Of a stretch of 45,000 nt of DNA, positions 32,031 to 42,849 are shown in pieces. The notes beneath the pieces are model-generated. The model was not told the DNA's origin and ran no database searches. It saw only the letters and a program-made list of their open reading frames with translations. How positions within the stretch are numbered: the first letter of the stretch is position 1; the number at the start of each line of letters is the position of its first letter. The stretch is taken from the NCBI GenBank assembly GCA_963575745.1, contig CAUYUJ010007291.1, positions 69,942 to 114,941 of the forward strand. The letters are read 5' to 3'. Both the position numbers and the translations under genes were made by a program. The DNA comes from Prorocentrum cordatum (taxonomy: Eukaryota; Sar; Dinophyceae; Prorocentrales; Prorocentraceae).

Positions 32031-32189
32031 CCAGAAAACGGCCTCCTCCTCCTCCTCCTCCTCGGGCGTCGCATCTGCTTTTCACAACAAACGTTTTCGC
32101 CTGGTTTCGGGCCCCGAGGCCATCACAGGTCGATCCGGCCAGAACAGCGAAGCAGAGAAATGGGGTCTGGAGCTCCAGTCTTGATTTTT

Positions 32190-32990
32190 CGCGACTCAAT
32201 ATTTTTCACAACGTCGGATCTCAAGGATGCTCTGGATGGTTTCGCAAGCGTGGGGAGGTGGATCGCGCGGGGAGGTGGGATGGGGCCTGGCTGTCCTTCG
32301 CGAGCATGCGTGTGCAGGGGTGAGAGAAGGGGGGGTAGACTGTGTTGTTCTGTTGTTCGGCCGAACGTTGTCCGCTTCGCTGGTGACCAAATTGTCCTGG
32401 GTACACGGCGCGTCGGACGACGCCTTGCCTTCTACATTCGGGGCTGCATACAGAGAGCGTCTGAGAGGATGCCCGCGCTGCAGAAATGTACAACGCATGA
32501 AATACGACACAGTCAGACGTCCACACCGTGGATGCAAGACCCTTCGAAATGCGTCAACATTGGCTCAGGATGAGCCGACGAAGCAGGGATGCAAGGGCAG
32601 TCTTGATGAAGCAGTGCGTTATCACTCTGGATTTTGATTGCAGACAAGACACAGAAGGCACCCTTGAGCTTGCAGGGTCGGTATACTAACCAGGCCTGGC
32701 TGTAGAGACCGCTCCTCCTCCATCACGAGGGGCTGGGGTTCCAATCGACCCGTATAGTAAGGACGCGCGATGAGGATGCAAAGGCCTTGGAAGGCCGTGT
32801 TGACACTCTGCGAGCGGGGCGCGGCCTGCGAAAGCAGCCGAGGATGGGCCGAAGGGGAAGGATGCAAGGGCAACCTTGGGAACTCCCACAAGCTCTCTGG
32901 GCGACAGGTGGTCTAACGATATTCCCTCTTCCAAAAACCCCTCTTCCCCTTCGGGGAGGGGCTTACCCCTCCCCCTCCCCCCTCCCCTGG
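32190..32990. other. No gene recognised
   Basis: Unique sequence with open frames of about 100-230 codons on both strands. None carries recognisable motifs. Confidence 0.45.
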
Positions 32991-33004
32991 ACCTGGACGG
33001 GGGG

Positions 33005-33830
33005 TTGTTGGAGCGCCCGAGATGGCCCAAGATGGCTCCAAGAGGGCCTCAGAGAGCCCAACCTGGCCTCAAAGATCGCTCAAGATAGCCGAACATGGTT
33101 CAAGACAGATTTCGACATGCCTTCAGGAGGCCCCAAGAAGGCCACAAGACGGATCCAAGTGCTTTCGGAGCTCCCTCGGGGCCCTCCCGAGAAGCCAAAA
33201 CCCTTCAACCATCCAAAGAACATCCATGATGTTTGCCTTCTCGCCTTTTCGCTTCCGATGCGCTTTTGAGGCCTCAACATGGCCCCAAGATGGCCCAAGA
33301 AAGCTCCAAGAGGGGTCCAAGAGGCCCCCAAGACGGCCCCGAGAGCGCCCAAAACGGCCCCAAGAGCGCTCCAAGAGGGTCCCAAGAGGCGATGTTGATG
33401 GCCCCGGAGGGGAAGGCAAATCTAGGATCCCCCTCCTTTGATCGATGGTCTCCCAGACGGCCCCAAGAGGCGCTCCAGGGCTCCCAAAAGAGCCCAAGAG
33501 AGCCCCAAGAGGGTCCCAAGAGGGTCCCAAGACAGCCTCAAGAGGCCCCCGAGAGGCCCCCAGGAGGCCCCCGAGCGGTCTCAGAGAGCCCAAGATGACC
33601 TCCAAGATGGCTCAGATAGCCCGAGCTGGCTCAATATGGCTCCCAAGGTGCTCCAAACGGCTCCAAGATCGCTTCAAGAGCGCTCCAAGAGAGCCCCAAG
33701 AAGCGGTTAGCGGGCTCCTGGGGGGGGAGCTGAGTTGGGACCCCCCCCATCCTGTAACCGATGGTGTCCAAGATGATCCTAAGAAACCTTCCAGGGTTAT
33801 CAAGAGGGTTCCAAAAAGGAACCCCCAAAC
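33005..33830. repeat. CCAAGA-type degenerate repeat
   Basis: Long array of CCCAAGANGGCCCC/TCCAAGAGGG units in plus orientation, the largest such block here. Open frames on both strands are products of the repeat. Confidence 0.85.
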
Positions 33831-33904
33831 TCCCAGAGAGCACCAACAACAACAGCAACAGCAGCAGCAACAACCGCAACAATACCTCTAGATGGTTCCA
33901 TGAG

Positions 33905-34020
33905 TCCTCGTCCGCGTCGTCCTCATCCTAATCCTCGTTCTCCTCGTCCTCGTCCTCATCCGCCTTCTCGTCCTCCTCGTCCTCCTCGTCCTCGTCCTCG
34001 TTCTCCTCTTCCCCTCGCCC
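33905..34020. repeat. (TCGTCC)n tract
   Basis: Hexameric CGTCCT/TCGTCC repeats. Confidence 0.9.
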
Positions 34021-34139
34021 CCACGCGGCCCGCAGGGATGGCCCGAAGAGGCCTTCCAAGGCCCCCCCCTTGCTCCCAGAGATCTCTCGGTTCACCCTGG
34101 TTGCTCGCTTTGTTTGAGTCTCTTCGTCCCTTTGGCCAA

Positions 34140-34450
34140 GGCTTTTGAAAGCGCAGGCGGCGTCCGAAGTCAGCCCGGGCTACGAGCCAAACCTAATTAC
34201 CTAAGCGCGCGAACTAGCGGCCGCCGAAACTGCCGCAAAGGCTGGTGGGGATACTTTTTTGTCGCAGCCGCAGGCGAAAGCGCCGGCGGCGTCACAGGTC
34301 GGCTCGGGCTACGAGCAACTGGTGCGGATACTTTTTGGTCTGCGGGCTCGCGAAGCAGGTCGAAAGCCGTCCGAACACTAGTCGGGCCGCGACTAGACAG
34401 CAAGAAAAGAGAGGCAAGCGAAACACTGGTGTGGATGCGCGAGGCGTGAA
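34140..34450. repeat. Degenerate duplicated motif block
   Basis: GAAAGCGCNGGCGGCGTC...CGGGCTACGAGC occurs at 34147 and 34275. GCTGGTGGGGATAC/CTGGTGCGGATAC and GATGCGCGAGGCGTGAAGAAT link it to 20024 and 25238. Confidence 0.6.
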
Positions 34451-35440
34451 GAATTGCTCACCATCAGTGTGCGTGTTGATTGTAAGACCACTGGGAGGGG
34501 GAGGGGTCGGCCTGCGCAAGGGAGGTGAGTCGGAGCGGGCCGCCTGTGCGCTTCGGCTCGGGGGCTGGATGCTTAAACCGTCCACTTCAGATTTCATCGC
34601 CCCTAAATCGCGCAGCAGTTTGGGGGGCAGGAAAATCTCCCAAGGTGACTGGTGCTAAATAGGTGCCTGTTCTGCCTTCTGGCCTTTCAGCTTTTGTGGC
34701 AGCTCTCAAAGAGTGCGCCGTCGGGCGCCGTGGGTTCCAAGCGCAGCTCTTGGCATGGGTGCCTGCAGACAAAGGGGCTGCGGCTCACGCGCCCGAGCGG
34801 CCTCAACTCCCGCTCGCCGCGCGGAGCTCTTGGATCGGCGCCAGACCCCGGCGCCCCTGGCGCGCTTCGGGCGCCAGGGCAGGCCCAGCGCCGACCCAAC
34901 AGTCTTCATGCCCACATTTTCATGCGACCAGGCGATGAAACCACACATCGGACAAGGGCGATTGCACTATTCCACATTTACCGTCTGGGTCGCTGGCTGC
35001 GGTCCGGCGGCCTCGACGGCGACGACGACGAACCAAGAATATACTTTCAAATGGGGCGCTGCGACCACCCCAAGTATTTCCGAATCGTATGGTCGCCAGT
35101 CGGATCGCCAAACGCATTTATCACAAATTTGGCCCCAAAAAGGTCTCGACCCATGTCCATGGACCAACTTTTCATCCGGAGTGCCTTTTCGACAATCTCT
35201 GGGGCCCGACGAGAACATCCAGCGGCCGAAAATACCAAAACATCTTCCGTCGTGACTTTTACACGGCGCGAGTGGGTCTGGGAACGTTTACAGTCGGGCT
35301 GCTGAAAGAAGGAACAATAAACAAGGAACGAAGCCCCTTTTTGGCCCCACAAGCGCCTGCGTGCACGAGGAAGGCTAGAGGAAAAGCCATGGAAGGACCT
35401 AAGGAATATCGAGCCCCTTTCTTACCCAAACTCTTCCTTA
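34451..35440. other. No gene confidently recognised
   Basis: Open frames on both strands at 34920-35350, for example minus-strand RRAPEIVEKALRMKSWSMDM. Neither strand is clearly preferred. Confidence 0.4.
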
Positions 35441-35820
35441 TTTCAGCGTCTTGACTGTATGATCCTGCCGTCTGCTGCCCCGCCGCCTGCATGCAGTCGA
35501 CGTACATCCTGTCCCAGGGCGGGGCCGCGATGTGCGCCATGGATCGGGGATGGACAGACCCCGCTTTAGTAAACCGTGGTTTAGTGAAAACGACCTGAGG
35601 CCCAAGCCTGGCGGGCGCCAGCCTGGAAAATGATGGCCACGGCGCCCTCTCGAGAACCGAAAACGGACAATTCACTAATCGACGTGTCACTGTTGGGGGT
35701 TCTGTCCACCCCCGAATGGAGTGGAAGCCCCCGGCGACGCGCTCCCGGATGCCGCGCCCCATGAACTTGAGGTACTCGTCCTCGGCAGCGCCCGCAAGAA
35801 AGGTGGCACTCCCTGCCATC
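35440..35820 (-). CDS. Minus-strand exon: EDEYLKFM module interrupted by the 172-base element
   Basis: Reads MAGSATFLAGAAEDEYLKFM, GRGIRERVAGGFHS, then the inserted element (35544-35715), then MAHIAAPPWDRMYVDCMQAA. Removing the element and one target duplication restores GGFHSMAHIAAPPWDRM in one frame. The module resembles 36096-36300: EDxYLK(F/Y), then a Ser-Met dyad about 15 residues later. Function unknown. ATG 35819 may be an internal methionine rather than the start. Confidence 0.5.
35544..35715 (-). mobile_element. 172-base TIR element, copy 1
   Basis: Ends are TCGGGGATGGACAGA and, reversed, TCGGGGGTGGACAGA, an inverted repeat of about 15 bases. ATGGA flanks it at 35539-35543 and 35716-35720. 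It differs from copy 2 by roughly nine substitutions and has identical length. No transposase is encoded. On the minus strand the host frame reads through without a stop (RGWTEPPTVTRRLVNCPF...). Confidence 0.88.
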
Positions 35821-36095
35821 GCTCGGACGTCCAGTTCCCGTGCATGTTTCGGTGTCGTGCGTGTTTTTTTTGCTCGAGGGTCCAGGATGCTCCTCCAGGG
35901 TCCTCGCCGAGAAACAAATGCACACGTCCGAGCGATGCCAGGAGCACGAGGAGGTCGGTTAGGCGGGCGGAGGGGCTTCTGGGAAGGACGGGGAGGGGTT
36001 TCTGAGAAGCCCGTTCGGCTTCTGAGAGGGCTTCCTAGAGGAAAGGCGGGCTTCCAAAACGCCCCCCTTGCCTTCTGAGACGCCCCGCCGCCTTC

Positions 36096-36510
36096 TTAGA
36101 CGACCCCCCCTGGCTCCATCCCCTTGTGGGCGCCGCCAATGTCCTTCTCCACCCAAGTCTCGGGGCGCACCATCGTGGAGCAGGAGCGGCTCTGGCCCTC
36201 CACGAAGCTGTCGGTGAAGTACTTGAGGTAATTGTCCTCCCGCGGGCCAGGTATGCCCCTGGTCAAAATGGGCGCCGCGGATACCACCGCCATCGCCAAT
36301 GCACATGAAACATCCAGGGCGGGGAATAGTTCAATTCTACCGAGATGCACCTTGCACTGTACCTGCAATCTCGGTTCAAGTTGCATTGCGCACAACGCAG
36401 GCGCTCCCACGCGACCTATCCTCACAAGCGGCCACATTTGCGGAGCCACGGACGTGTAAGCGTTTTCTTCTACTCCAAGTTTCGACATGACGCCGAAGGG
36501 GCATGTGGGG
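36096..36510 (-). CDS. Minus-strand exon: EDNYLKYF module
   Basis: Minus-strand frame reading VQCKVHLGRIELFPALDV, SAAPILTRGIPGPREDNYLK, SFVEGQSRSCSTMVRPETW and VEKDIGGAHKGMEPGG, ending at TAG. SAxxL...EDNYLKYF aligns with SATFLAG..EDEYLKFM at 35440-35820, and STMVRPETW with SMAHIAAPPW. The N-terminal limit is unclear; the frame stays open upstream into repeats. Confidence 0.45.
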
Positions 36511-36774
36511 TCTCGCTCCAGGCTGGTGCTCAGTCGATCTGATTGGCGGGTCTGCCTGTGGGGGCCTGGCTTGCGGGGGCCAGGCTCTTGGCAAGCGATT
36601 CGCCCATGGCGCGTGCAGGGTCTGTGCAGGGTTCCGCACGCGACGTGCAGGACGATGTTTGTCCTGACCGCGCCTGACGCCCTGGAGGCCCGTCTGAACT
36701 TTCTCGAGAGCCCCCCCCCCCAAAAAAAATGATGCACCGTCGCGCGGATCAGCGATTCGCACTCCCAAAGGGGT

Positions 36775-36935
36775 GCCACGACCACGACAACGACCACGAC
36801 CACCACGACCACGCCCACGACAACCACCGCGATTACGATCGCGACCAGGACCACGACAAACACGATAACGACGACGACGACGACGACAAACTCGGCCGCA
36901 GGCGACAGCAACGACAACGGCGACGTGGATAACGA
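36775..36935. repeat. (CGACCA)n and (CGA)n tract
   Basis: Hexameric ACGACC/ACCACG repeats on the plus strand, passing into CGACGA. Confidence 0.9.
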
Positions 36936-37079
36936 CAACGACGTTGGCACCGACGGGCCCGGCCTTCGGCGCTGGACCTCCCCTGGTGGAGGCTGCTGCC
37001 CCGACACAGCCGGGGCCTGGTCTGCGGCGAGGGCGGGGGCCGAGGACCCGCGCCGAACGGCGAGACTGAAGGGGCCCTG

Positions 37080-37920
37080 GGACACACACAAACAAACACA
37101 CACAAATAACTGGATTCCCCATGTTTTCCAACATTTTGGGGTTTTCGTCTTCCTCCCCCCATAATTTTCCCATATTTTCCTGGGAATCGACGATTACTTG
37201 TGTCTGTGTGTTTGTTCCCCCTCCTGAGAAACGACTAATAAGGAATGCTCACGTGCCGCTCGAGCGGGAACGCCGTTCCAGACTGGAACACTCGGGATCG
37301 CGCCAAGACGCCACCACGCGCGCGCATGCATGCACGCACGCGCGCCCCAGAGAGGTCACCACGGGGCCCAAGCCTAAGTCCTTTACGCGCCACCCTGGAA
37401 GATCCATCAAGAATGTGGGACTCCACAAAGTCTGTGGTTTTGGGTACACTCAGAGCTCCTGAAGAGTTGTTTTTTCCAGGTGCCGTGCGACCCCACATCA
37501 GGGCGTCCAGGAGTGGCCGTAGGAGGCCGCCAACTTGCCACTCGAGATGAAACACTTCATGGCCACTCGGGATCACTCAAGCATGGAAGGGAAATCCCCA
37601 CCATAATAACATGACAACTGGCAGGCTAGCAATCTGACGAGAAAATATGAACGAGATGTTTACCATCGAACCCCAACATTGTGATATCACCCCTGGATGC
37701 GTAATACCTCTGGTGCAGTGTCTGTGCAATATACGCATGGCTATCTATGAGTTGCAAGCTACGCAATGCAATCCACGTGATGCTATGTAGTACAATGTAT
37801 GTGGTGCAAACAATCACTTGCTCAACTTGAAAATGTCCTCTCCACTGCTCGTGCAAACATCCCGCCTTCCCACCCGCAACTTGGTCGCACGACCTCTTAC
37901 GAACGTGACGGTAGATACTA
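37080..37920. other. No gene recognised
   Basis: CACA-rich at 37082-37106, GCGCGCATGCATGCACGCACGCGC at 37318-37342, otherwise unique. No recognisable protein. Confidence 0.5.
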
Positions 37921-37929
37921 AATGGCACT

Positions 37930-38875
37930 TGGCAACGACACCGACGCCGACGACGGCAGCGACACCGACGACGACGACGAGGCCGCCGACAACGACTACG
38001 ACGACACCGACGGCGTCTCCAACGACTTCGACGACCACGACAACGACGACGACGCCGACGACCGCGACGCTGATGACGACGCCGACGACGCCGACGACGA
38101 CGCCGACGACGACGACGACGCCGCCGACGACGAAGACGACGCCGACGACGACGAAGACGACGACAACGACGACGACGCCGACGACGAGGGAGGAGGGAGG
38201 ACGACGACGACAAAGACGACAACGACGAGGGAGGACGGCGACGACGCGAACGACGAAGAAGGAGGAAGGACGGCGACGCCGACGACGACAACGACGAGGG
38301 AGGAGGGAATGCGACGACGACCACGACTGCGTCTCCAACTTCCACGACGACGACGACAACGACGACGACGCCGACGACCACGACGCTGACGACGACGCCG
38401 ACGACGCCGACGACGACGACGCCGACGACGCCGCCGCCGCCGACGACGACGATGCCGACGACGACGAAGACGACGCCGACGACGACGAAGACGACGACAA
38501 CGACGACGACGCCGACGACGAGGGAGGAGGGAGGACGACGACGACAACGACGACAATGACGAGGGAGGACGGCGACGACGCGAACGCCGAAGAAGGAGGG
38601 AGGACGGCGACGCCGACGACAACGACGAGGGAAGAGGGAATGCGACGACGACGACGGCGGCGACGAAATAGGAGGGACGACGACAACGCCGACGACGGAC
38701 GACGACGACGAGAGACGAGGAAGGACGACCACGGCGACAACGACGACGGAAACGACGACGACGCCAAAGAGGACGACGACGACGACGAGGATAGAGAGAG
38801 GACGACGACGGCGACGACGACGACGAGGGAGGAGGGACGGCGACGACGACGACGACGACGACGCAAGAGCGCGTG
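37930..38875. repeat. (GAC)n array with 335-base higher-order repeat
   Basis: Almost pure GAC/ACG triplets. Landmark GAGGGAGGAGGGAGGACG occurs at 38185 and 38520, and GGAGGGAATGCGACG at about 38300 and 38635, giving a higher-order period near 335 bases. Open frames of 150-440 codons on both strands (poly-Asp, poly-Thr, poly-Val, poly-Arg, poly-Ser) are consequences of the triplet. Confidence 0.95.
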
Positions 38876-38939
38876 CGCACGTTTTTGTTGAACATACGTG
38901 TTGCGAAACACTGTGTTTTTGTACGTGTGTTGGGCACTC

Positions 38940-39300
38940 GACTTTGAAGGATTTCGGCATGCGCGCGCGACGACGCGCGCGCGTGCACTTCGTTCAATTC
39001 TTTGCAGAGGATTCTCGCGACGGCACGCGCGCAAGGGCGTTCGAACGATTTCGACATGCGCGCGCTTTGTGAACATCTTGAAACACATATGGTTTTCTTA
39101 AGATTACGCAAGAGCGCGCGCGTAAACTTTCTTAGCAATTCACTGGTGCGAAATCATGTTTTCTGTCTGTTTTTCTTTGGAAGCTCAATTTTGAAATCCT
39201 TTTCAAGGCCAAACGAATTTTGTAGGATTTCGGCATGCATGCGCGACGACGCGCGCGTGCGCACTTCGTCCATTTTGTTTGTTTGCAACATATTCTTGGA
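38940..39300. repeat. Dispersed units with GCGCGCGACGACGCGCGC dyads
   Basis: GATTTCGGCATGCGCGCGCG followed by ACGACGCGCGCG...CACTTCGTTCA occurs at about 38950 and, diverged, at 39226; a partial unit lies at 39047. The core alternates purine and pyrimidine and is an inverted repeat around ACGA. Confidence 0.75.
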
Positions 39301-39599
39301 CACTTATGAGTTTTGATAACCGAATGTGCGCGCATAATATGTTTTGCAGAAGCTGGCGGGGGGGGCGATACCGGTTTGGCTGGGATAGTACGAATTCGCA
39401 AGATGGGCATTGCATCAGTTCCCGGGGGGTCTTTGACCCGGGGGGGGAGGGTGGTAGAACCTATCTTCTTTTTAGAAAGGAGGATCTATGTGTGCAGTGG
39501 TGCCAACATTCCTTGTGCACGCTATGTGGCGGTGCAACCTAAATGGTGCATGGTGCACTCCACAACGGACACAGCGTGGGCGCAAACGGGCGTCCACAA

Positions 39600-39840
39600 C
39601 GGCGAACCCACCTCGCGCTCAGGGCGCCCACGTGACGCCCACGACTCCCCTTCAAGCGGGTGCAACACCAAACCCAGCCAGACCCGCCCAGCGCACGGGA
39701 TGCCCACGAACGCCCACAACTGGCCACCAACAGGGCGCCAAGCCAACCCCTGGCGGACCCACCCAACGCACGGGACGCCCAAGAGACGCCCACGACTGGC
39801 CACCAACTGGGCACCAGGCGAAAGCCTGGCGGACCCATCC
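39600..39840. repeat. 75-base tandem repeat, 2-3 units
   Basis: CGCACGGGA(T/C)GCCC...ACTGGCCACCAAC begins at 39692 and 39767, with a diverged unit before them. Confidence 0.8.
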
Positions 39841-39869
39841 AAATGCAGACCAAACCAAATGATAACCTC

Positions 39870-40440
39870 TGAAACAAGAAATACAAACAAACACTTCAAA
39901 CCACTAACAATCGCAACAACAACGGGACCAAATGCACTTGGTAAAAGCACCAGACAATCCGGTTGCTGTGGTACCTCGCGTGGTCGCTGAAGCGTCCCCA
40001 GGATTTCCAAATGAGGTCCAGATGGCCTCCCCAAACATCCGATGATGCGTTTTTTCTGTTGGTTGAATGTGCGGGCCCAGAAGTCCCAACCACTTCCCCC
40101 AAGGCAAATGTTTCGCCCTGGATCCGTTTTTAAGGTCCTGAGGCCAGATATCCAAACGCGGAAGCCGAAGCCGAGGGGAAAAAACCCCGGATTCCCAAAA
40201 CAAAAATCGATGAGCCTCAGAACATGTGTTAACGCTCACGTGTGTTTATCCACCAAGCCCTTCGGTAAATTGCATGTTGTGTAAACGCACATCTGCGCGC
40301 GTCACAAAACGTCTCGGCACGCTGGTGGATCGAGGGTGCTGCGCGTGAAATTAAGTGCGGAGTACGCGGCTTACTCAGATTAGATGGACTGGAGAAGCAC
40401 GTGTCCCTCGTGCGTCGCGGGAACCAAACTCTGCCACACA
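39870..40440. other. No gene recognised
   Basis: Unique sequence; only short frames without motifs. Confidence 0.45.
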
Positions 40441-40449
40441 CCGCGCAAA

Positions 40450-40650
40450 TAACTGACGGAACTGACGGAATCGACGGAACGTTTACGTTATCAACGGGGG
40501 ACTTCCGTTACTAACGGAAACGTTACGTCGGTAACGGGAACTTACGTCGGTTTCTCGGATCGACCAAAATCACGATGCTATTTCTACGTCAGCAACCACC
40601 CTTACTGATGGACAAGGTCACGTCGGTAACGGAAAGTTAAGTCGGTAATG
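40450..40650. repeat. TAACGG/ACGTCGGTAACGG motif cluster
   Basis: ACTGACGGAA is repeated, then TTCCGTTACTAACGGAA at 40503-40519 (a perfect dyad around one C), then ACGTCGGTAACGG at about 40525 and 40620. Confidence 0.75.
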
Positions 40651-40909
40651 TGCACCAGCTGTCGGCGGAGACAAACAAGGGGCAAGAACGGGGAAAAGGA
40701 GAAACGGGATTTAGGAGGTAGAGGATATAGGACGATGAAGACGGGAGGAGGAGCTGAGGGTCAATTCTGAAAGGGCAAGAGGCGAACCGCATCGAAAAGA
40801 TGACTCCTGCCGGGCCCCGATGAGGCCCCTCGCAACACCTGCTTCTGCGCACTGCTGACTGTCAAGAGCTGCGAGTTATCGGCGGCGCTGGTGGAAGATA
40901 ACCCGGAGA

Positions 40910-41310
40910 AGCAATTAAGAACCCCCCCGGCGTTATCATTAGCACCGCGCCGTAATTAAATAATTATTTGGGGGGTTTTCGCCGAGCGATATTATTAGCA
41001 CCGCGCAAATGGAAGGAAAATAAATAATTCCAGCGCCCCGCCTCGGGTGGCATCCCAATTAGAATTGTAATGAGAATAAGAATGCGAATACGAATAAGGA
41101 AAAGCGATTAAGAAGCCCCTCCCCTGCGACACCCGTGGGACCTGTGGGACCTCACACGGGAACCACTTTGAAACTTGTGGGACCTGCGAGACCTGCGGGA
41201 CTCCGTGGGACCCGTGCGATCTGGTGTACCCCCTCCTGGTGCCAGGATAACGCTTCCGGGTGCCGGGTGCGTTATCCTTTCACCGGAGAGGGGGGGGGGG
41301 GTCCTTAATC
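40910..41310. repeat. Inverted and direct copies of AGCRATTAAG(A)ACCCCCC
   Basis: AGCAATTAAGAACCCCCCC at 40911 and AGCGATTAAGAAGCCCCTCC at 41104 lie in plus orientation, and GGGGGGTCCTTAATCGCT (41295-41313) is the reverse complement. ATTATTAGCACCGCGC/ATCATTAGCACCGCGC is duplicated inside (about 40934 and 40990). A fold-back element is possible. GTGGGACCTG repeats at 41130-41215. Confidence 0.6.
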
Positions 41311-41328
41311 GCTTACTCGGGTTAACAC

Positions 41329-41499
41329 TTGGCGGTAGACAAACCTCCCTTTAGTAAACCTCCCCTTGGTGAAAACGGCCTGGGAACGAAACCGACGGAC
41401 CTGGACCCGCAAAGAAGACGGCCGCGACGCCCCCTCGCGAACCGAACACGGCCGCTTCCTGAATCGACGTGTCAGGGTAGGAGGTCTGTCCACCCCCGA
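41329..41499 (-). mobile_element. TIR element, copy 3 (diverged, 171 bases)
   Basis: Starts TTGGCGGTAGACAAA and ends GGTCTGTCCACCCCCGA, aligning base for base with the ends of copies 1 and 2. Flanks AACAC (41324-41328) and AATAC (41500-41504) match four of five. Many internal substitutions and a stop in the frame corresponding to the open one suggest an older insertion. Confidence 0.78.
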
Positions 41500-41584
41500 A
41501 ATACACATTGGGCTAACACGCGTTCAGAAGATCGTCGAAGAAACCGCATCGTCGCCGGAGATCCGGAGGCCAAAGCACGACGAG

Positions 41585-41685
41585 GGGTAGGAGGAGGCGG
41601 AGGAGGAGGAGGACGACGACAAGGGGTAGGAGGAGGAGGAGGAGGAGGAGGAGGAGGAGGAGGAGGAGGACGACGACGAGGGGTA

Positions 41686-41719
<34 letters not shown>

Positions 41720-41770
41720 GAGGAGGAGGAGGAGGAGAAGGAGGAGGAGGAGATGATGAGGAGGAGGATT
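41585..41770. repeat. (GGA)n tract
   Basis: Nearly pure GAG triplets with GACGACGA(C/G)(A/G)AGGGGTAG interruptions repeated at about 41610 and 41668. Confidence 0.95.
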
Positions 41771-41944
41771 TGGGCGACCGCTTGGAGGGTCCAGAGCACC
41801 CCTCACGAGGCCTGGAGGCCCGGCTACACGCCCCGCGCGGGAGCACACCCGCGGGACCACGAGTCGCATTGCGGTGTTGTCGGCGGCAGGCAGCACAGGC
41901 GCGCGATGCCAGAGCGGGGGGGGGCTCCTCAGCTCCTTGCTCTG

Positions 41945-42090
41945 CTCAGTCTCCTCTTCTTCCTCCTCCTCCTCCGCCTCCTCCTCTCCTCCGCCCGAAC
42001 CTGACTGAACCTCCCCCCCCTCCTTTTCCTCCTCCTTTTCCTCCCCCTCCCTCTCCTCCTCCTCCTCCTCCTCCTCCTCCCCTGTCCCCT
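41945..42090. repeat. (CCT)n tract
   Basis: CTCCTC-rich with short C runs. Confidence 0.93.
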
Positions 42091-42322
42091 GCCTCAATCT
42101 CTGTCCCAACCCTGCCCCCCACCCTCCAGACTGCGAGGGCACGGATAGGGGTGTACTCGACGAACTCTGCTCAAAATCGGACCCCTGACCCCTCCTGTGG
42201 GGCTCCACCGAGCACTTCTTCATTACGGATAGATTTTCGACGCTCCTGTGGCCCGAAAACCGAATCCAAATGCCTTAACAACGAAACTCATCCACCCGCG
42301 TTTTTCAGGTTCCTCCCGACAA

Positions 42323-42600
42323 TTATGCTCGTCGTTCGTGATCCTTGGTCTTCTGGCCGTGGTGCGACACGGGGCCGACGGACGAGACCTTCCCGTTGAC
42401 CGTGCCGCCGTCGACGGACCACGAATGCCCCCGGGGCAGGATTGTGACGCGGTACTGCCCGTCCAACTTCCAGCGGCGAGGAGCGCCCATGAGCAGCCGT
42501 GTGCAGGACACGAACTGGAAATACTCGTCGAGGTTCATGGAATTCCCCCTGATGGGCGATCCCTGCTCCCCCCCAAACTCAGGTGCACGCAAGACGAGCG
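42323..42600 (-). CDS. Minus-strand exon: LDEYFQFV module
   Basis: Reads GGEQGSPIRGNSMNLDEYFQ, VSCTRLLMGAPRRWKLDGQY, ILPRGHSWSVDGGTVNGK and VGPVSHHGQKTKDHE. LDEYFQFV may be a third, more distant form of the EDEYLKF module at 35.4-36.5 kb. Composition is balanced and GC3-rich, as expected of coding sequence here. Boundaries are approximate. Function unknown. Confidence 0.45.
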
Positions 42601-42849
42601 ACCCCAGGCAAGAGTGACCGCTGGCGCGCTTTCTGATCGCTACGCACAATGAGGCAGTAGCGGCCTGCATGCTTGAGCTTGCCTGACTGCCCCGAGCCCC
42701 CCAAAAGCCGAGCGTCAACGGTCGCGTTGGCGACGGGCCACTCTTACGCGTAAGCGGCCAAACCCCACGAGGGAACAAAAACGAGACGGTACGGCTACTT
42801 GTCTGGCCCTCGGGACCGAGCTTCTGTCCATGCCCTGCTAACTCTGGCG

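Noticed and set aside
33022-33891. Plus- and minus-strand frames of 120-160 codons
   Set aside because: They follow the CCAAGA-type repeat in every phase, giving R-P-Q-E or G-P-S-W periodic peptides.
36775-36935. Histidine/aspartate-rich frame (HDHDNDHDHH) as a metal-binding protein
   Set aside because: It is the translation of a CGACCA hexamer repeat with no flanking protein-like sequence.
37626-39138. Minus-strand open frames of 380-444 codons across the GAC array
   Set aside because: They translate as runs of Val, Ser or Arg dictated by the triplet, and equally long frames exist in other phases and on the other strand.
41329-42399. A 356-codon plus-strand frame
   Set aside because: It runs through TIR element copy 3, a GGA tract and a CCT tract; the glycine and proline runs are repeat products.
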